Positions 12,252-24,095 of a stretch of DNA of 64,000 nucleotides are shown here, piece by piece. The stretch is from Rhabdophis nuchalis (taxonomy: Eukaryota; Chordata; Lepidosauria; Squamata; Natricidae), in the NCBI GenBank assembly GCA_039707465.1, contig CM077647.1:44267110-44331109 (forward strand), in the 5' to 3' direction. Within the stretch, counting starts at the first letter, position 1; every line of letters begins with the position of its first letter. A program made the translations under genes and the position numbers. The notes under the pieces were generated by a model that saw only the letters and a program-made list of their open reading frames with translations, did no database searches and was not told where the DNA came from.

Positions 12252-13256
12252 AAGACAAATGGATCCATTCTACCTGGAAAATATATATGTTGTGACACAA
12301 AATACACACATTCCCATCACCACCCTGCACAGATACTCTCTCTAGCCAAAACCCTCATACACAGAACCAAACGCCTAGCTGACAAAGACCACCTGAAAAC
12401 CAAATTACATTTCCTCACAAGTACATTAATATCCAACGGATTCCAAAGAAAAACAATCACCAAACTAATCCAAAAAGAGACACCCCCCAAGAGCCAAGAC
12501 AAAGAACAGGAAAATGGCATTGCCTTCCTCTCATACATTAAAGGTACCACAGACAAAATCAGCAAAATTCTCCACAAGCACAACATAAAGACAGCCTTCA
12601 ACACCGACCAAAAAATAACCAATATCCTAAGGAATCCCAAAGACAAGATCCAGCTAGAAAGCCAAGGGGTCTACAAAATTCCATGTAAAATCTGCCCTGC
12701 CACTTACATAGGACAAACCAACAGAAGGATAAGTGCACGTATCGCAGAACATAAAAATGCATTAAAAAATCACCTTAATACCTCATCTCTTTATCAAAAT
12801 TTCAAAACTACAGGACATGACATTGACTTTCAAGGAACTAAAATGATCTCCAAGGCTGAACAGCTGAACAGGAGAATAATCAGAGAAGCCATTGAAATAG
12901 AGAAGCAACCTAGCAATATGAACAAACGTGACAACACCTCCTGCCTACCAGACATCTGGAAACCAGCACTGACCAACAGACGAGGCCCACCCTCTACCCA
13001 AGCCGTTGAAATTCAAAATAAGGAGAAACATACAAATGAGACCAATCAACATCAATCTACCAGTCATGGTGCAGCTGCACAGCCAATCAACCCACTCATA
13101 ACAATAGTCAGCACTCCACCCCCCCCCCATCAAGATTTAAGGAGGGGCGATGCCTTTGTAATCGCATACCGAAGCCTGAGGATGGCAAATGAGATCTTGC
13201 CGAAAAGTTGCAATAACAATTCCATGCTTTATACATGGGAAAACACACGAGGATAG
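12252..13256 (+). CDS. Penelope-like element C-terminal ORF with GIY-YIG nuclease
   Basis: The frame is open from after a TAA at 12249 to a TAG at 13254-13256, more than 330 codons. It has no ATG before 12843, so it is a 5'-truncated ORF and not a gene with its own start. The first part (KTLIHRTKRLADKDHLKTKL onward) resembles the linker between reverse transcriptase and nuclease in Penelope-like elements. The nuclease follows: GVYKIPC (12666), TYIGQTNRRISARIAEHKNA with YIG at 12705-12713, then TTGHDIDF and AEQLNRRIIREAIEIEK. After SCLPDIWKPAL comes a low-complexity tail and the LRMANEILPKSCNN segment. In many Penelope elements that last segment corresponds to a conserved 3' sequence. The reverse transcriptase domain itself is missing. 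In known elements the GIY-YIG domain nicks target DNA for retrotransposition. The unbroken frame suggests a fairly recent copy. Confidence 0.88.
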   Translation, partial: KTNGSILPGKYICCDTKYTHSHHHPAQILSLAKTLIHRTKRLADKDHLKTKLHFLTSTLISNGFQRKTITKLIQKETPPKSQDKEQENGIAFLSYIKGTTDKISKILHKHNIKTAFNTDQKITNILRNPKDKIQLESQGVYKIPCKICPATYIGQTNRRISARIAEHKNALKNHLNTSSLYQNFKTTGHDIDFQGTKMISKAEQLNRRIIREAIEIEKQPSNMNKRDNTSCLPDIWKPALTNRRGPPSTQAVEIQNKEKHTNETNQHQSTSHGAAAQPINPLITIVSTPPPPHQDLRRGDAFVIAYRSLRMANEILPKSCNNNSMLYTWENTRG

Positions 13257-13273
13257 CATTACCAGCATATATA

Positions 13274-13685
13274 GATCCAGGATGGATCCATTTCAGGCTT
13301 ATTAGCCTTCTTCAGCTGGCCATACTCCTTCTACTGGGATTTGAACCGGCACTTTCCAGCATTTCAGGCAAGCCTTTCTATGCCTTGAGCTAACCGGCTT
13401 TCCCTGATTACATCAGCCTTTTACAGGACTCTTATTGATGAGAGAATATTTGAGAAGGATGACAGTTTGTCTCCTCCCTTAAACGGGCCTAAAAACAGGA
13501 GCTGTGAAAATATTCTCTCATCAATAAGAGTCCTGTAAAAGGCTGATGTAATCAGGGAAAGCCGGTTAGCTCAAGGCATAGAAAGGCTTGCCTGAAATGC
13601 TGGAAAGTGCCGGTTCAAATCCCAGTAGAAGAAGTATGGCCAGCTGAAGAAGGCTAAAAAGCCTGAAATAGATCTATCCTGGTCT
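13274..13685. repeat. Foldback repeat unit 1 with tRNA-like SINE arms
   Basis: 13274-13452 and 13508-13685 are near-identical inverted arms around a 55-nt spacer. The arms carry a tRNA-like promoter: GGTTAGCTCAAGGC (A box) and CCGGTTCAAATCCCAG (B box). Both continue into GGCCAGCTGAAGAAGGCTAA and a CATCCTGGTCTC segment. The spacer is itself a decayed end of the 344-bp unit described next. Confidence 0.85.
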
Positions 13686-13741
13686 CTTAATTATTAAATC
13701 AGCCCTTAAAAATCTAACATATCTATATGTTAGATATATAT

Positions 13742-13746
13742 ATATG

Positions 13747-13790
<44 letters not shown>
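13742..13790. repeat. (TA)n-(TG)n-(TA)n microsatellite
   Basis: Alternating TA and TG runs separate the two foldback modules. The TA-rich start TAGATATATATATA is itself near-palindromic. Confidence 0.95.
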
Positions 13791-13791
<1 letters not shown>

Positions 13792-14172
13792 GAAGAATAA
13801 TTATCACAGCTCCTGTGAAGAGGTCCCTTTAAGGGGAGGAGACTCAACGTCATCCCTCTCTGCCCTTCGACTCAACCCAGAGTCATCCAGACAGAGAACC
13901 AAATTAGATTACTGCTGTGTGACATTTTTTAGATATGTGTTAGATTTTTTTTTTTAAGGGCTGAAAATAAATTAAGACCATCCTGGTCTCTTTATTTTCA
14001 GCCCTTAAAAAAAAAAAATCTAACACATATCTAAAAAATGTCACACAGCAGTAATCTAATTTGGTTCTCTGTCTGGATGACTCTGGGTTGAGTCGAAGGG
14101 CAGAGAGGGATGACGTTGAGTCTCCTCCCCTTAAAGGGACCTCTTCACAGGAGCTGTGATAATTATTCTTCA
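13791..14172. repeat. Near-perfect 190-bp hairpin (foldback)
   Basis: 13791-13980 and 13984-14172 are almost perfect reverse complements around a 3-nt centre at GACCATCCTGGTC. Matching blocks include TCACACAGCAGTAATCTAAT, CAGAGAGGGATGACGTTGAG and CACAGGAGCTGTGATAATTA with their complements. Very little divergence between the arms implies recent formation or ongoing conversion. Confidence 0.95.
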
Positions 14173-14513
14173 TTTAAGAGTCCTGTAAATTGGCTGATAT
14201 ATCAGGGATACCAGATAGCTCAAGGCATAGAGAGCTTGCCTCAAATGCTGGAAAGCCCTGGTTCAAATCCCAGTAGAAGGAGTATGGCCAGCTGAAGAAG
14301 GCTAATAGGCCTGAAATGGATCCATCCTGGTCTCTTTATTTTCAGCCCTTAAAAAAAATATCTAACACATATCTAAAAAATGTCACACAGCAGTAATCTA
14401 ATTGGTTCTCTGTCTGGATGATCTCTAGGTTGAGTCGAAGGGCAGAGAGGGATGACGTTAAGTCTCCTCCCCTTAAAGGGACCCTGAACAGGAGCTGTGA
14501 TAATATTTTCTCA
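13978..14513 (+). repeat. 344-bp tandem unit containing a tRNA-like SINE
   Basis: The sequence from CCATCCTGG at 13978 recurs at 14322, giving a period of 344 bp; the second copy stops at 14513. Between the flanks lies another tRNA-like module (ATAGCTCAAGGCATAGAG, then GGTTCAAATCCCAGTAG at 14250-14275). The unit is therefore both tandem and inverted within 1.2 kb. Confidence 0.85.
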
Positions 14514-14829
14514 TATATATATAACCAATATAGGTTTTAATTGCTTGACACTTTTCCTCTATATGTGTAGAAGGTGCCTTTGGGGAAAATGTCCAAGAAA
14601 GATCAAGTGTCCATACATACAGAGGAGCCATTTACCATGGCAAATTCTGTTAGATGAACCCAGAACCAATTATATTAAATCTAGCATTTTATTACTGCAC
14701 TGCAAAACTTTCTTAAACTTTTAAAAAGCAGCAAATGAAATAATATTTCATTTGATCATCTTATCCTAAGAAAAAGGTTACTTTCAGTGATGCTTTATTT
14801 AAATACGTGTATATTATGTGTTTTAGTTG
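14514..14829. other. Unassigned AT-rich sequence
   Basis: No gene or repeat recognised. Confidence 0.6.
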
Positions 14830-14879
14830 TTTTAAATCCCTCCTTTATTAATTATATATGTAAATAACTTAAGATGGTT

Positions 14880-15012
14880 AACATTCTAATACTACTTCCT
14901 CTTCCTGTTTCTTTCACAACAATAACCCGATAAGACAAGATGGGCTGAGAGAGACTAGCCCAAATACACTCAACAGCTTTTATTCCTTAACCACTAGACC
15001 AAATTGTTCCAG
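14880..15012 (-). mobile_element. Old tRNA-derived SINE fragment
   Basis: It contains AAGACAAGATGGGCTGAGAGAG followed by CCTTAACCACTAGACCAAAT. The latter is the reverse complement of a tRNA-like A box (TTTGGTCTAGTGGTTAAGG). The pattern matches old tetrapod CORE/MIR-like SINEs in orientation and spacing. Divergence is high. Confidence 0.45.
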
Positions 15013-18000
15013 GCATGAAAAAGTATTATTTATTGTGCAATAGATTAACCTTCCAGCTATATAAATCATAAATTAGAATTATGAAGCTAGAATATATCAA
15101 TTATGTAGCAGTCTCCTTTGGACAACTAAATACTTTCTGGATTATAAAAGATTGTAAATACTGTATTGTCCCTCAAATTATAATCACTGGGTATAATTTA
15201 TTGCCTTTATTATTTTTCTTAAATAACGGGTGGGATGGGGTGGGGGAGGGATGGAGTTCCTATGCTTTGCATGTAAAATTGTAATGGGCAGAAGAAACAA
15301 TCCTGAGGAACAGAAGGAAGAGTGATGACCAAGACAATGGTAAGTTAAAAGAAATCTAAGTCCAGAGCAGAAAGGTAATTTGAAGAAGCATTTTAGGCAT
15401 ATGAGCTTCTCTAATTTTCAAGACGATAAAGGGAGGAGGGGGAAACCCACTGAAACTTTAAAGCTTGATGTCAGATCTCTAATGAAAGGTTATTTTTTCA
15501 AATTATATTTCTACATATAATTTATAGATGTATTTTTCTACTCTCTTGGTTATTTCTTATTCCAATTACTAGAACCCATCTAAACTTAATCTCTTCTCTA
15601 GCCCCTGAGCTTGCTTTCTTGTTGGTTTCTTGTCATTGTCCTTTTTTGTTGTTGTTGTTTTTTATAGTATGGAAAAAGGGGTGTTCCATTCCAAGAAAAT
15701 ATTTCTGCAGGTAGTGCCCCATGATGCCTAATCTATTAAGGAGAAGAGAGAGGTTTCTGAAAGGTCTTCATTTTTTTGCTTCATTGCAAGCTAACTCAAA
15801 CACTTCCATTTGTCTTTTGCAAGTTATGCTGCCTCTGGAGTCCCATTTGGCTCTGCCCTTAACTTTATTTCCCATCTCTCTAGGACATCCACTCAATTTA
15901 GCTATATGGCAATAGTCCTCTTGACTATGCTAATTAGCTGCCATAAGATACTATTGTGTAGCAGAAAGACTGGCTGTACTTTATTTAATTCTCATTTACA
16001 AGATGAAATACCATTGCTTCTGTGAAATGTGAATGTTTTAAAAACACTGGAAAAGAAACTATTAGAATATTAGTAATTGAAATAAATTAAGCAACAACTG
16101 AAAGAGAAGGAGAAAAAATAGAGTGGAAAATTTTTACTGTTTGTTATTTCCTAAATGTATTCCTATAGAACTCTTCTAATAAAATATTTGAAGTTCTTGG
16201 CAGGAAAAAAAAAGACAGTACAATTTAACACATGTGAGCAATATGCTGAATAGTGGCAACTTTCAGCCTGTTGACTAGTTCTTGTCACCAGCATAGTCAA
16301 TGCAATGCAAAAAACTTAAGGAATGTAATCATTCAATCCAGCCAAGCAAAACCACCATTGGATTTAAGATTCTGGTCATGTCAGATACTGTCAACACTAG
16401 TGGCAAAATTGTTTGCTGTCCAACTTTGAAAGCTAAGCTTCTGAAATTAAACTGTACAATTTACTTTTTAAATTATTCATCTTATTAAATTTTAGTAGTG
16501 CCCATTATTATTTTAACTGTTTATTTTATTGTTTTTCACTTTGTTTCCTTTAATTTTGTTTTAAAGATATATGTCACCCCAAGTGTTGAGACGGACAGTT
16601 TTTAAAAACAAATGAATAAAAATAAATAAATTAGGTTAGGACAGCAATAAGTTGCATTTGCTGTTAATGAAATAAAAATATTGATCTGTTTCAATGTAGT
16701 TGCATTCCTCTGGTTTCTATAGCTGCTAAGACTATAGCAGCATACATCAATGGGGTTTGGCTGAGCCATGTTTTTTTTTTAATTTAGTTTTTCTTATTTT
16801 AAAAACAACAACAACCCTAAAACTATATTTGAAATCCACATAATTGAGCCTCCATTATGATCCAAATAAGAAAGCTATTTTCCATGTACAACTAAATTAA
16901 AATGAAGGCTCTGGGAGAAATGAGTTTCTCTCAGTTGTATATCTTGGTTCAATAACAAAACAGTTTGAAGATTTGGGCAAAGGGTAATTGCTATTAACTT
17001 GCATAGATTCTTCTTCAAGTGAGCAACAATGTGTAATATTTAGATCCAGAAGGTCTTACCAATTGCAGGTCAATATTGAAATAATTCCTGCATTAAATTA
17101 ACATATAACAATTTAGACTAAATCTAGGTTGAATGACATTTGTTTTCAATTAATATTATCCTGGAAGAGTTTTTATCACCAAATAGGATGAACTTTGTTG
17201 GAACATAAACTGCAGAAGCATAATTTGGTTGTTTCTTCTTCCTTTATTTCTCAGCAAACATCATAAAATGTGCTCCCAGCAAATATAGTCTGTTCTTTGG
17301 AACAACTCTTTCTTTATACAAAAGAAGAATAGTTAAGCCTACTCCTCAGCACATAATATACCTGGCAAGAAATTACCAGTATGGTCTGGAGCATCCATTG
17401 AGCAATGCATCAAATATAGAAGCCAATGAACACCCCGGAAACAGAAGAACTTTTTTAAAAGCTGTAAGGCTTAATTATCTGAGTTTCAACATTTCCATAA
17501 TTCATTTGTCTACCCTTCCACCTTCAAGTCCTGGCCACCTATCCAGTTTTGGTTAATTCTATATATCCACATGATGTAAATTCCACATGTCTTTTTAACT
17601 TCACGGGTTGTGTCCTACCGGAAAAAAAAACCTTGCAGATTGCTCAATTTATTGTATTTAAATATTGCTTTTTTACTAGTAATTGCACTATAGATTATGT
17701 GGTGGAAAAAATTAATCCTTTGTTTAAGGCATAAACCCAAGTTCCTGTCTATTCTGCGGATGTTAGAAATCCCATGACTCTTGACAAAGAAGAGAGGGAA
17801 TATTAACTCTTAACAATGGCTGGCTAAGTACCCAGAAATGTGTGTATGTATGTGTGTTTGTGTGTGTGTGTGCATATTTTTATTGAAGATTAAGCTCTCT
17901 ACACACTATACAAAAAAATTTTTAAATGAGGATTGGAGAGAAAAAAAGAAGTTATAAAGTTATTATAAGTCAAAGGATATCGTGAGATGTAAATACATAT

Positions 18001-18967
18001 GGATATTAAATTTCCTATTTACCTTTTGGGAAATAGATATAAGCAACAAGGGTTGGTTAAGTTAAATTATTAAACTAAAGTGCAATAAAGTTAGCCATTT
18101 GATGGAGAAATTATTACAGGCTCTAGATTTGTAAGTTTTTGTTTATGTTCGCATGTAGCAATTAAGGGCTAATAAAAATCAATGTGAAATTTCCAAATAT
18201 ATATTAAATCTCCTTATAATTTTTGTTTCCACCCTTCCAAAGTTCCTAGCAACTTTCCAATATATCAATTACCTTGGATGACTCAGGGCTGACAGATAAC
18301 AAGAGCTGGAGCTACTGTGCCTAACAGAATGATGGACATCCTCCTTGGAATTGGGAGGGGTGGAAGCCGTTGTGTGCACAGATTGTTAAGACAAACAGAG
18401 AACACTGATACCAAGAAAGGCCACCCTACAGAGCTGTAGATGGATGTTATTATTTTTAAGAAGGAGCCTTTCTGATGATATAACAAGGCTGACCCTGCAA
18501 GTGAGGGCTTCATAAATCTTTTTCAACTGAAAGTTCCTGGTCGTGCAGGTTGGAGGGCAAACAAAAGAACCAAAAGAATCAGGATGTGAAATTTTTGTAC
18601 CGATCATGTCAGGCTTGCTTGTGGGACTCTGCAATAATATAACAATGGGCAAAACTGCAAGGCACAGCTTTCTTTCTGTGCTTTGTTTCAACTGCTTCCC
18701 GTTACAGTTTTAATTTCACATTCCTAGGGTTACTACATGTTAAAAAGTTTAAATGATGCTAATTCTTTCTCTTGTTTCAAACAGATATCTGTTTTGATTG
18801 CACACTTTAAGAATAAACAGTGTGCAACTAAAATCAGTGATCTAATTGAATGGTGATGAGTGATCACCATTTAGATCAGTGATCTAATTGAATCCTTCAT
18901 AACTTAATTAATCCTTGGTCACAATATATTAATTCCATGAAATACTTCTGTAGGGGACATTTTACCA
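15013..18967. other. Unassigned intronic sequence
   Basis: About 4 kb of AT-rich DNA with no supported gene. Near 16565-16610 a possible decayed LINE 3' end (CACCCCAAGTGTTGAG, then AATAAAAATAAATAAATTA) is too degraded to assign. A GT-rich run lies at 17838-17870. Confidence 0.6.
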
Positions 18968-19173
18968 TTGCTATGGTGGCTCAGTGAATAAGACACTGAG
19001 CTTGTCGATCAGAAAGGTCAGCAGTTCAAATCCCTAGCATCGCATAACGGAGTGAGCTCTCGTTACTTGTCCCACCTTCTGCCAACTTAGCAGTTCAAAA
19101 GCATGTAAAAATGCAAGAAGAAAAATAGGAACCACCTTTGGTGGGAATGTAACAGCATTCCGCACGCCATTTA
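18968..19173 (+). mobile_element. Sauria-type SINE, 5' half
   Basis: The tRNA-like head TGGTGGCTCAGTGAATAAGA (A box) and CAGTTCAAATCCC (B box) is followed by the body GCCAACTTAGCAGTTCAAA. The element is interrupted by the MITE at 19174-19852 and continues at 19855. The two halves join cleanly at one TA dinucleotide. Confidence 0.85.
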
Positions 19174-19852
19174 CCGTATTTTTCAGAGTATAAGACGCAG
19201 TGGAGTATAAGACGCACCCACGTTTTGAAGAGGCTTTTTTTAAAAATGGGTATGTAAATAGAGGGATAGAGAGGGGAGAGAGAGAGAGAGATAAATACAG
19301 TGGGTAGGTAGGGAGAGAGAGTATGTAGGTAGGTAGAGGGACAGAGAGAGAGAAATAGAGAGAAGGAGGGAAATACAGTAGATAGGTATGGGGAGAGAGA
19401 GTAGGTAGGTAGGTAGGTAGATGTTTCCAGGTGTATTTACCCATGTGCTGGAGAAGGAAATCACTGTAGCACCTAAGACTTTGTTTCTATAGGCACAGCA
19501 CTTGACCAATGTAATTCTCATCAGCCACTCTAACTAAACAGCTTTCCAAAAGGGGGGAAAAAACCTTTTTGCACTCTGTAAACCTCCCCAAAACGGCCCG
19601 TTTTTTGTGAAAACAGGCCCATTTTTCTTCAAATAAAAAGCATGACTAGTTTTTGGGGGGGCTTGCAAAGTGTTCCTGGGGATGTAGGGGGCCCAAAACG
19701 AGCAAAAAACCGGCTCATTTTTCATGAAAACAGGCCATTTTATGGTAAAAAGAATTGCATGCATAGCCTTATGGAGGCGGTATAAGATGCACCCAGATTT
19801 TCAGCCTCTTTTTAAAGGAAAAAAGGTGCAACTTATACTCTGAAAAATATGG
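19174..19852. mobile_element. TA-flanked MITE (CCGTATTTTTC family) inside the SINE
   Basis: Termini CCGTATTTTTCAGAGTATAA and TTATACTCTGAAAAATATGG are inverted repeats, and TA flanks both sides (19172-19173, 19853-19854). The 679-bp interior includes GAGA/GTAG low-complexity DNA (19255-19425) and an AAAGCATGACTAG region. The same family occurs at 57423-60761. No transposase is visible. The TA duplication fits a Tc1/mariner-type mover. Confidence 0.88.
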
Positions 19853-19854
19853 TA

Positions 19855-19994
19855 GTCATGCTGACCACATGCCCCCAGAGACGTATTCAGATAGGGTTGG
19901 CTGTTCGGCTTTGAAACAGAGATTAGCACTATCCCCTAGAGTCTGGAACAACTAACACATATGTGTGAGGGGAACATTTACCGTTATATACCTT
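19855..19994 (+). mobile_element. Sauria-type SINE, 3' half with Bov-B-like end
   Basis: It continues the SINE with GTCATGCTGACCACATG and CTAGAGTCTGGAACAACTAA, then ATGTGTGAGGGGAACATTTA and an imperfect TTTACC-type tail. The GAGTCTGGAACAAC stretch is the Bov-B LINE-like 3' end, which points to mobilisation by Bov-B. Confidence 0.85.
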
Positions 19995-20098
19995 TAGCTA
20001 CTTAGAATGATTAGTACCTATGTCAGAGCCATTTGGTGCAATGATTTAAGACATCAAGATCAAATCAAGAGGCTGCAAATTGTACTACTGCCCTAGAT

Positions 20099-21873
20099 CA
20101 GTGATGGTGAACCTTTTTTGCATCGGGTGCCAAAAGCACGAGCATGCGTGCTATGGCGCGCGCTCACGTGCCCACCTCATAATTTAATCCCACCCACCCA
20201 AAGCTGTGCCCCCTACACATGCACACATGACCTTGGCAGGGTTAAAACCAGGACAGGCCTTTCAAGATAAGTCAATCTCTCCTTAGTTTGTTCTAAGATC
20301 GAGGTTCCAGAAGGAGAGCTAGGTATTTTGGGGGAGGACCACCACCTTGGAAGCCTTGAGCCCCTCTGGTTCTTGGGGGAGATAATTAAGATGTCTTGGA
20401 GATGGCCCCAATTAGGCATATCAGCCTGGAAATGCCCTGCAAGAGGCCAGTTGAATAAGGTGGCTATTTCTATCAGAAACTCACAAGCTTCCAATGCTGA
20501 GGAGGGAGAAGCTGTAGTTCCAAGAGGCCCCCATGCAGGCCCCAGCAAAAAGAAAAAGGAAACAAAAACCCAGGGCAAGATCTCTTATAAAAAGCAGGAC
20601 CCCAGCTTTCCAATGAAGCTTCGCAAGAATTCTAAAGTGAAACCTGTAAAATTTTACCAAAACGAGTGGACGGACACACACACGCACACACACTTGCGTT
20701 TATTTTTCAGTTTTAGCCAGCCCCCAGCAAAAAGAAAAAGAAAAAAAACCCAGGGCAAGATCACATAAAAAGCAGGATCCCAGCCCAGCTCCATTCTACA
20801 AAAACACCCTCAGTTTGGCTCTTTCCAAGGAAGCTTCCCAAGGGTTCTAAACTGAAACCTTGGGAATTGACTCCAGTCAAAACAAATGGAAACAATGCTC
20901 CCCCCCCCCTGCAAGCAGGAGAAAAAGGTGGGGGTAGAGGGAGAGCTCAAACAAGTTAGCAAAAGACAAAATCCCACCTACCTGTAGAAATACTCAAGAA
21001 CATTTGGAGAAAACATCGCAGCCACAAAATCAATCACACACACACATATACACACACACGCATTCATCTTTCAGTTTTAGGCAGCCTAGCTAATCTTTAT
21101 TCTCTCACGCTCTTTTTAACTTTTAAAAAAAATTTTTTAACTGACAATTTACAAAACAACGGGATCACTAGCCACCTTAGCCAGGCTTGTTTATAACCAG
21201 ATCAACTATTTGCCGTGTCTGGATGCAAGGGACTCCAAAAGGCAGCTAACTTAGGATTTGCTTATTGATCCAAAGGAGAGGGGGGGGGGGAAACAAACGG
21301 AACAGAACAAACTGAAAGGAACAGGGAAGATCCGAAATAGGAGAAGAGATCAGCTGAAGAGCAAAAGTGTCTCAGAAGAGGAAAGGCTTCTCAGAAAGGT
21401 CCATACGGAGCTCATCTGTTTCAAAGAGTGGGAAGAAGGGGGTTTTCTTGTTTGCTATTCCGGCAGACATGGGACAAGGGGCGCTCCCTCCGCCCCCCCT
21501 CCCTCGGGCAAATATTAGGCTTCTGGAGGGAATGGCTGGCTGGTGTGGGTGGGTGGGTGGGTGTGCGTGCGCGCGCGCACGCACCCTTATCTTTTGAAAG
21601 GGGAACATTTGGCGTCTGGGAAAGCAGAAGGCTAAAGGGAGCTCTCCGCAGCAACTTACTTCTCCAAGAGGGCCATAGCTGGGCTGGGGTGAAGCGCAGC
21701 TTCCGTTTTGTGATCCGGAGGCTTCTTGAAGCCTCCGAAGGCTGAAAAACCACCCAAAATGAAGGCTAAAATCAGCTGGCCAGCGCTGCTGATATCGGAG
21801 GTGGCCTTGCTTGCCCCAAGAAATGGCTCTGCGTGCCACCTGTGGCACGTGTGCCATAGGTTCGCCATCACTG
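20099..21873. mobile_element. Large hAT-type non-autonomous element, perfect TSD
   Basis: The left terminus CAGTGATGGTGAACC and the right terminus GGTTCGCCATCACTG are flanked by the perfect octamer CCCTAGAT (20091-20098, 21874-21881). The 1775-bp interior has no transposase. It includes a ~180-bp tandem duplication with period start near 20535 and 20717 (CCCAGCAAAAAGAAAAAG twice). It also has CA runs and a GTGGGTGGGTGGGTG then CGCGCGCG segment at 21545-21580. The small frames inside are not supported. Confidence 0.92.
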
Positions 21874-21881
21874 CCCTAGAT

Positions 21882-23111
21882 ACTATGCTTGCAGGCAGAT
21901 TTTATACCAGACACCCTGGTACGAAAGAAAGGAAGCCATTGAAAACCAATAGCAAAAGGTGTGTAAAGAAAACTGTATGGAGTCATCCAGGCTGTTGCTA
22001 GGAGACTGATTTTTGTAAATCCAAAACTGCAATCAAGTAGACAATAAAGCAATTAATATCTCAGTACAGTGTCTAATGAATTGTAGGGCATCATAATTTA
22101 GAACATTTATCTAATTTTAAAATGAATATTATTAAAGTTTATAAAACTCAAATGGATATAAACAATTCATTATAAACTTCTAATAAAACTGAGTGCAACA
22201 AATATATAATTGATTTTCATTCAACATGAAAACCATCCAGGCCAGGATTTTTCCTGTTTCTAACACCTGCTGATGTTTTCAAATGTGCTTCCAAAATATC
22301 CACACAATCTTGTGATTGTTGTTAAGATATTTCACTCAAAAAAATTACTCATATGTGCTTGATTTACCATAATCTCTTTTGTGTTCACACAAAATACCAG
22401 CTATACTATATTTGTTCTGTCACCAACTTTTCATTTACTTAAAAGCAGAGTGGTATGCTCAGCCGCCTAGATTCTAGAGGATTCTCTATTACTCCAGATG
22501 TTTTATTGGAGGGGGGGAAATTTCCAAGCAAAGCAAGTGCATTTCAGCCACCCATGATTATTGTGTTGTTGTTTTTTTAAGCTTGTTGATTACACTGAAC
22601 ATCCAAGACATTCCTGGAAAGAAAAATGCTGATGTTTGGGTCTACCAGCCTCCATTTAATATTTTTAGCTAACAGAATCTAAGAAAAGAATACTGGGTGA
22701 AGAAGAAAACTTGGATGGAATTATACAAGATACATGAAAGCATTTTAAAGGTCCTGAGTACTATATGGTTTAGAATAATGTATTAACTAGGTTAGTAAAT
22801 ACAATTTTAATACTTGATGGAGATAATAAATCAGGATTTTTGATGGCATTTTGATATGTACTACAATTTTGCAGAATACTCAAATGAAACTCAAATGAAA
22901 CAATATAGTTTGACATAATTTCCTGCTTTATTTCTTGTAGGATGACCTTCAAAGTCTCTCTCTAATAATCCAGGGATACAAGGACCTATTGAATTCCTAA
23001 TACCCTAAAAGAATAATGCAATGAAAACAAACAAATTTGTTGGCAGAAATGCTGCTTTCATTTCAATCAGAGATCATTTAATCTACAGTATATATAAGAT
23101 ATAAGATATAA
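21882..23111. other. Unassigned AT-rich sequence
   Basis: No gene or clear repeat. An (ATATAAG)n-like run at 23087-23112 abuts the L2 leader. Confidence 0.6.
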
Positions 23112-24095
23112 GATGAGATCTGCGCATGTGTGAGGATGGCGGGCCGCCGCTGAGCTCCGTGCGGGTCGCAGGGGCCGCTGGCATTTTAAAACATGTTACC
23201 CGGCCCTTTTTCGATCAGGAAGGGGCGGGTCCAGTAAGTCGCCCACCCAGGCGCTTTGTTGAGGCCCGGGTGGTCTCCTAGGGTGGGTGGACGGCTCGGA
23301 GCGGCCGAAAATAGTTGGGAGGAGAGATGCCGGCCGGAAGGAGCCGGCCAGCTGGAGAGAGGCTGAACGTGAAAGCCGAGCCGAGGGAGCCGATCCGAGG
23401 AAGCCGAGGAAGGAAGCGGAGCCGAGCCATGCCAGGCCGAGCCACACAGGGACCCTGGGACCCAGAGAGCCACCAGAAGACAGCGGAGCCGGAGCCGGAG
23501 CTGGGGGACTGGAGAGGCATTGGAGCCGGGAGATTGGGAGGCCAGGCCAGGCCGGGAGACCGGCAGACGGAGAACAGCCGGGCTGAGGCCTAGGCCTAGG
23601 CCGAAGACGACCAGGCCTGAGGCCCAGAAGATACCACCCTGCTGCCCAGCTGCCGGAGGATGGAGCAAGGCACTCGGAGGAGCCAGTAGGTTGGCTGTTT
23701 GAGACTGGGGGCTGGTGTTGGAGAGGTTTCCAACTGGAGGTTTCCAACTGGACAGCCGGGGGAGAGTTGGGCCCCGGCCAGATAAACATCTATCGGCTGA
23801 AGCTCGAGGTCCTAGAGAAAGTGTGTGGCTGTGGCCTGCCTAAGGGCCCCTGTGCCGGGTGACTTCGCCTCCACCCAATACCCAGTTCCCCTGCGCTTTA
23901 CATCTGCGTTCACATCTGCTCATTATTTACCACCTAACAGCACCCATACGGACTATTGCGACCATTTAAGAACTCTCTGAGCCGGATTTTATGCTTACTG
24001 GAAGAAATGTTTTAATTTATTGTAACACCTATTTTAACATCTATGTAGCCAACTGATGCCCTGCAATTACCTGTGGGACCCATTGTATAGTTTGC

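Noticed and set aside
12317..12646. Minus-strand hydrophobic frame of 109 residues resembling a membrane protein
   Set aside because: It is the shadow of the Penelope-like ORF on the plus strand, where GIY-YIG motifs are clear.
13560..13640. tRNA gene candidate (A and B box-like words)
   Set aside because: No complete acceptor stem or cloverleaf, and the motif recurs in inverted and tandem copies, so it is a SINE head. The same applies at 18968, 36955, 52850 and 61985.
23186..23789. GC-rich long frames and CpG-dense block, a possible CpG-island promoter or gene
   Set aside because: The block is continuous with an L2 copy and serves as its leader. The frames occur on both strands, lack motifs and reflect base composition.
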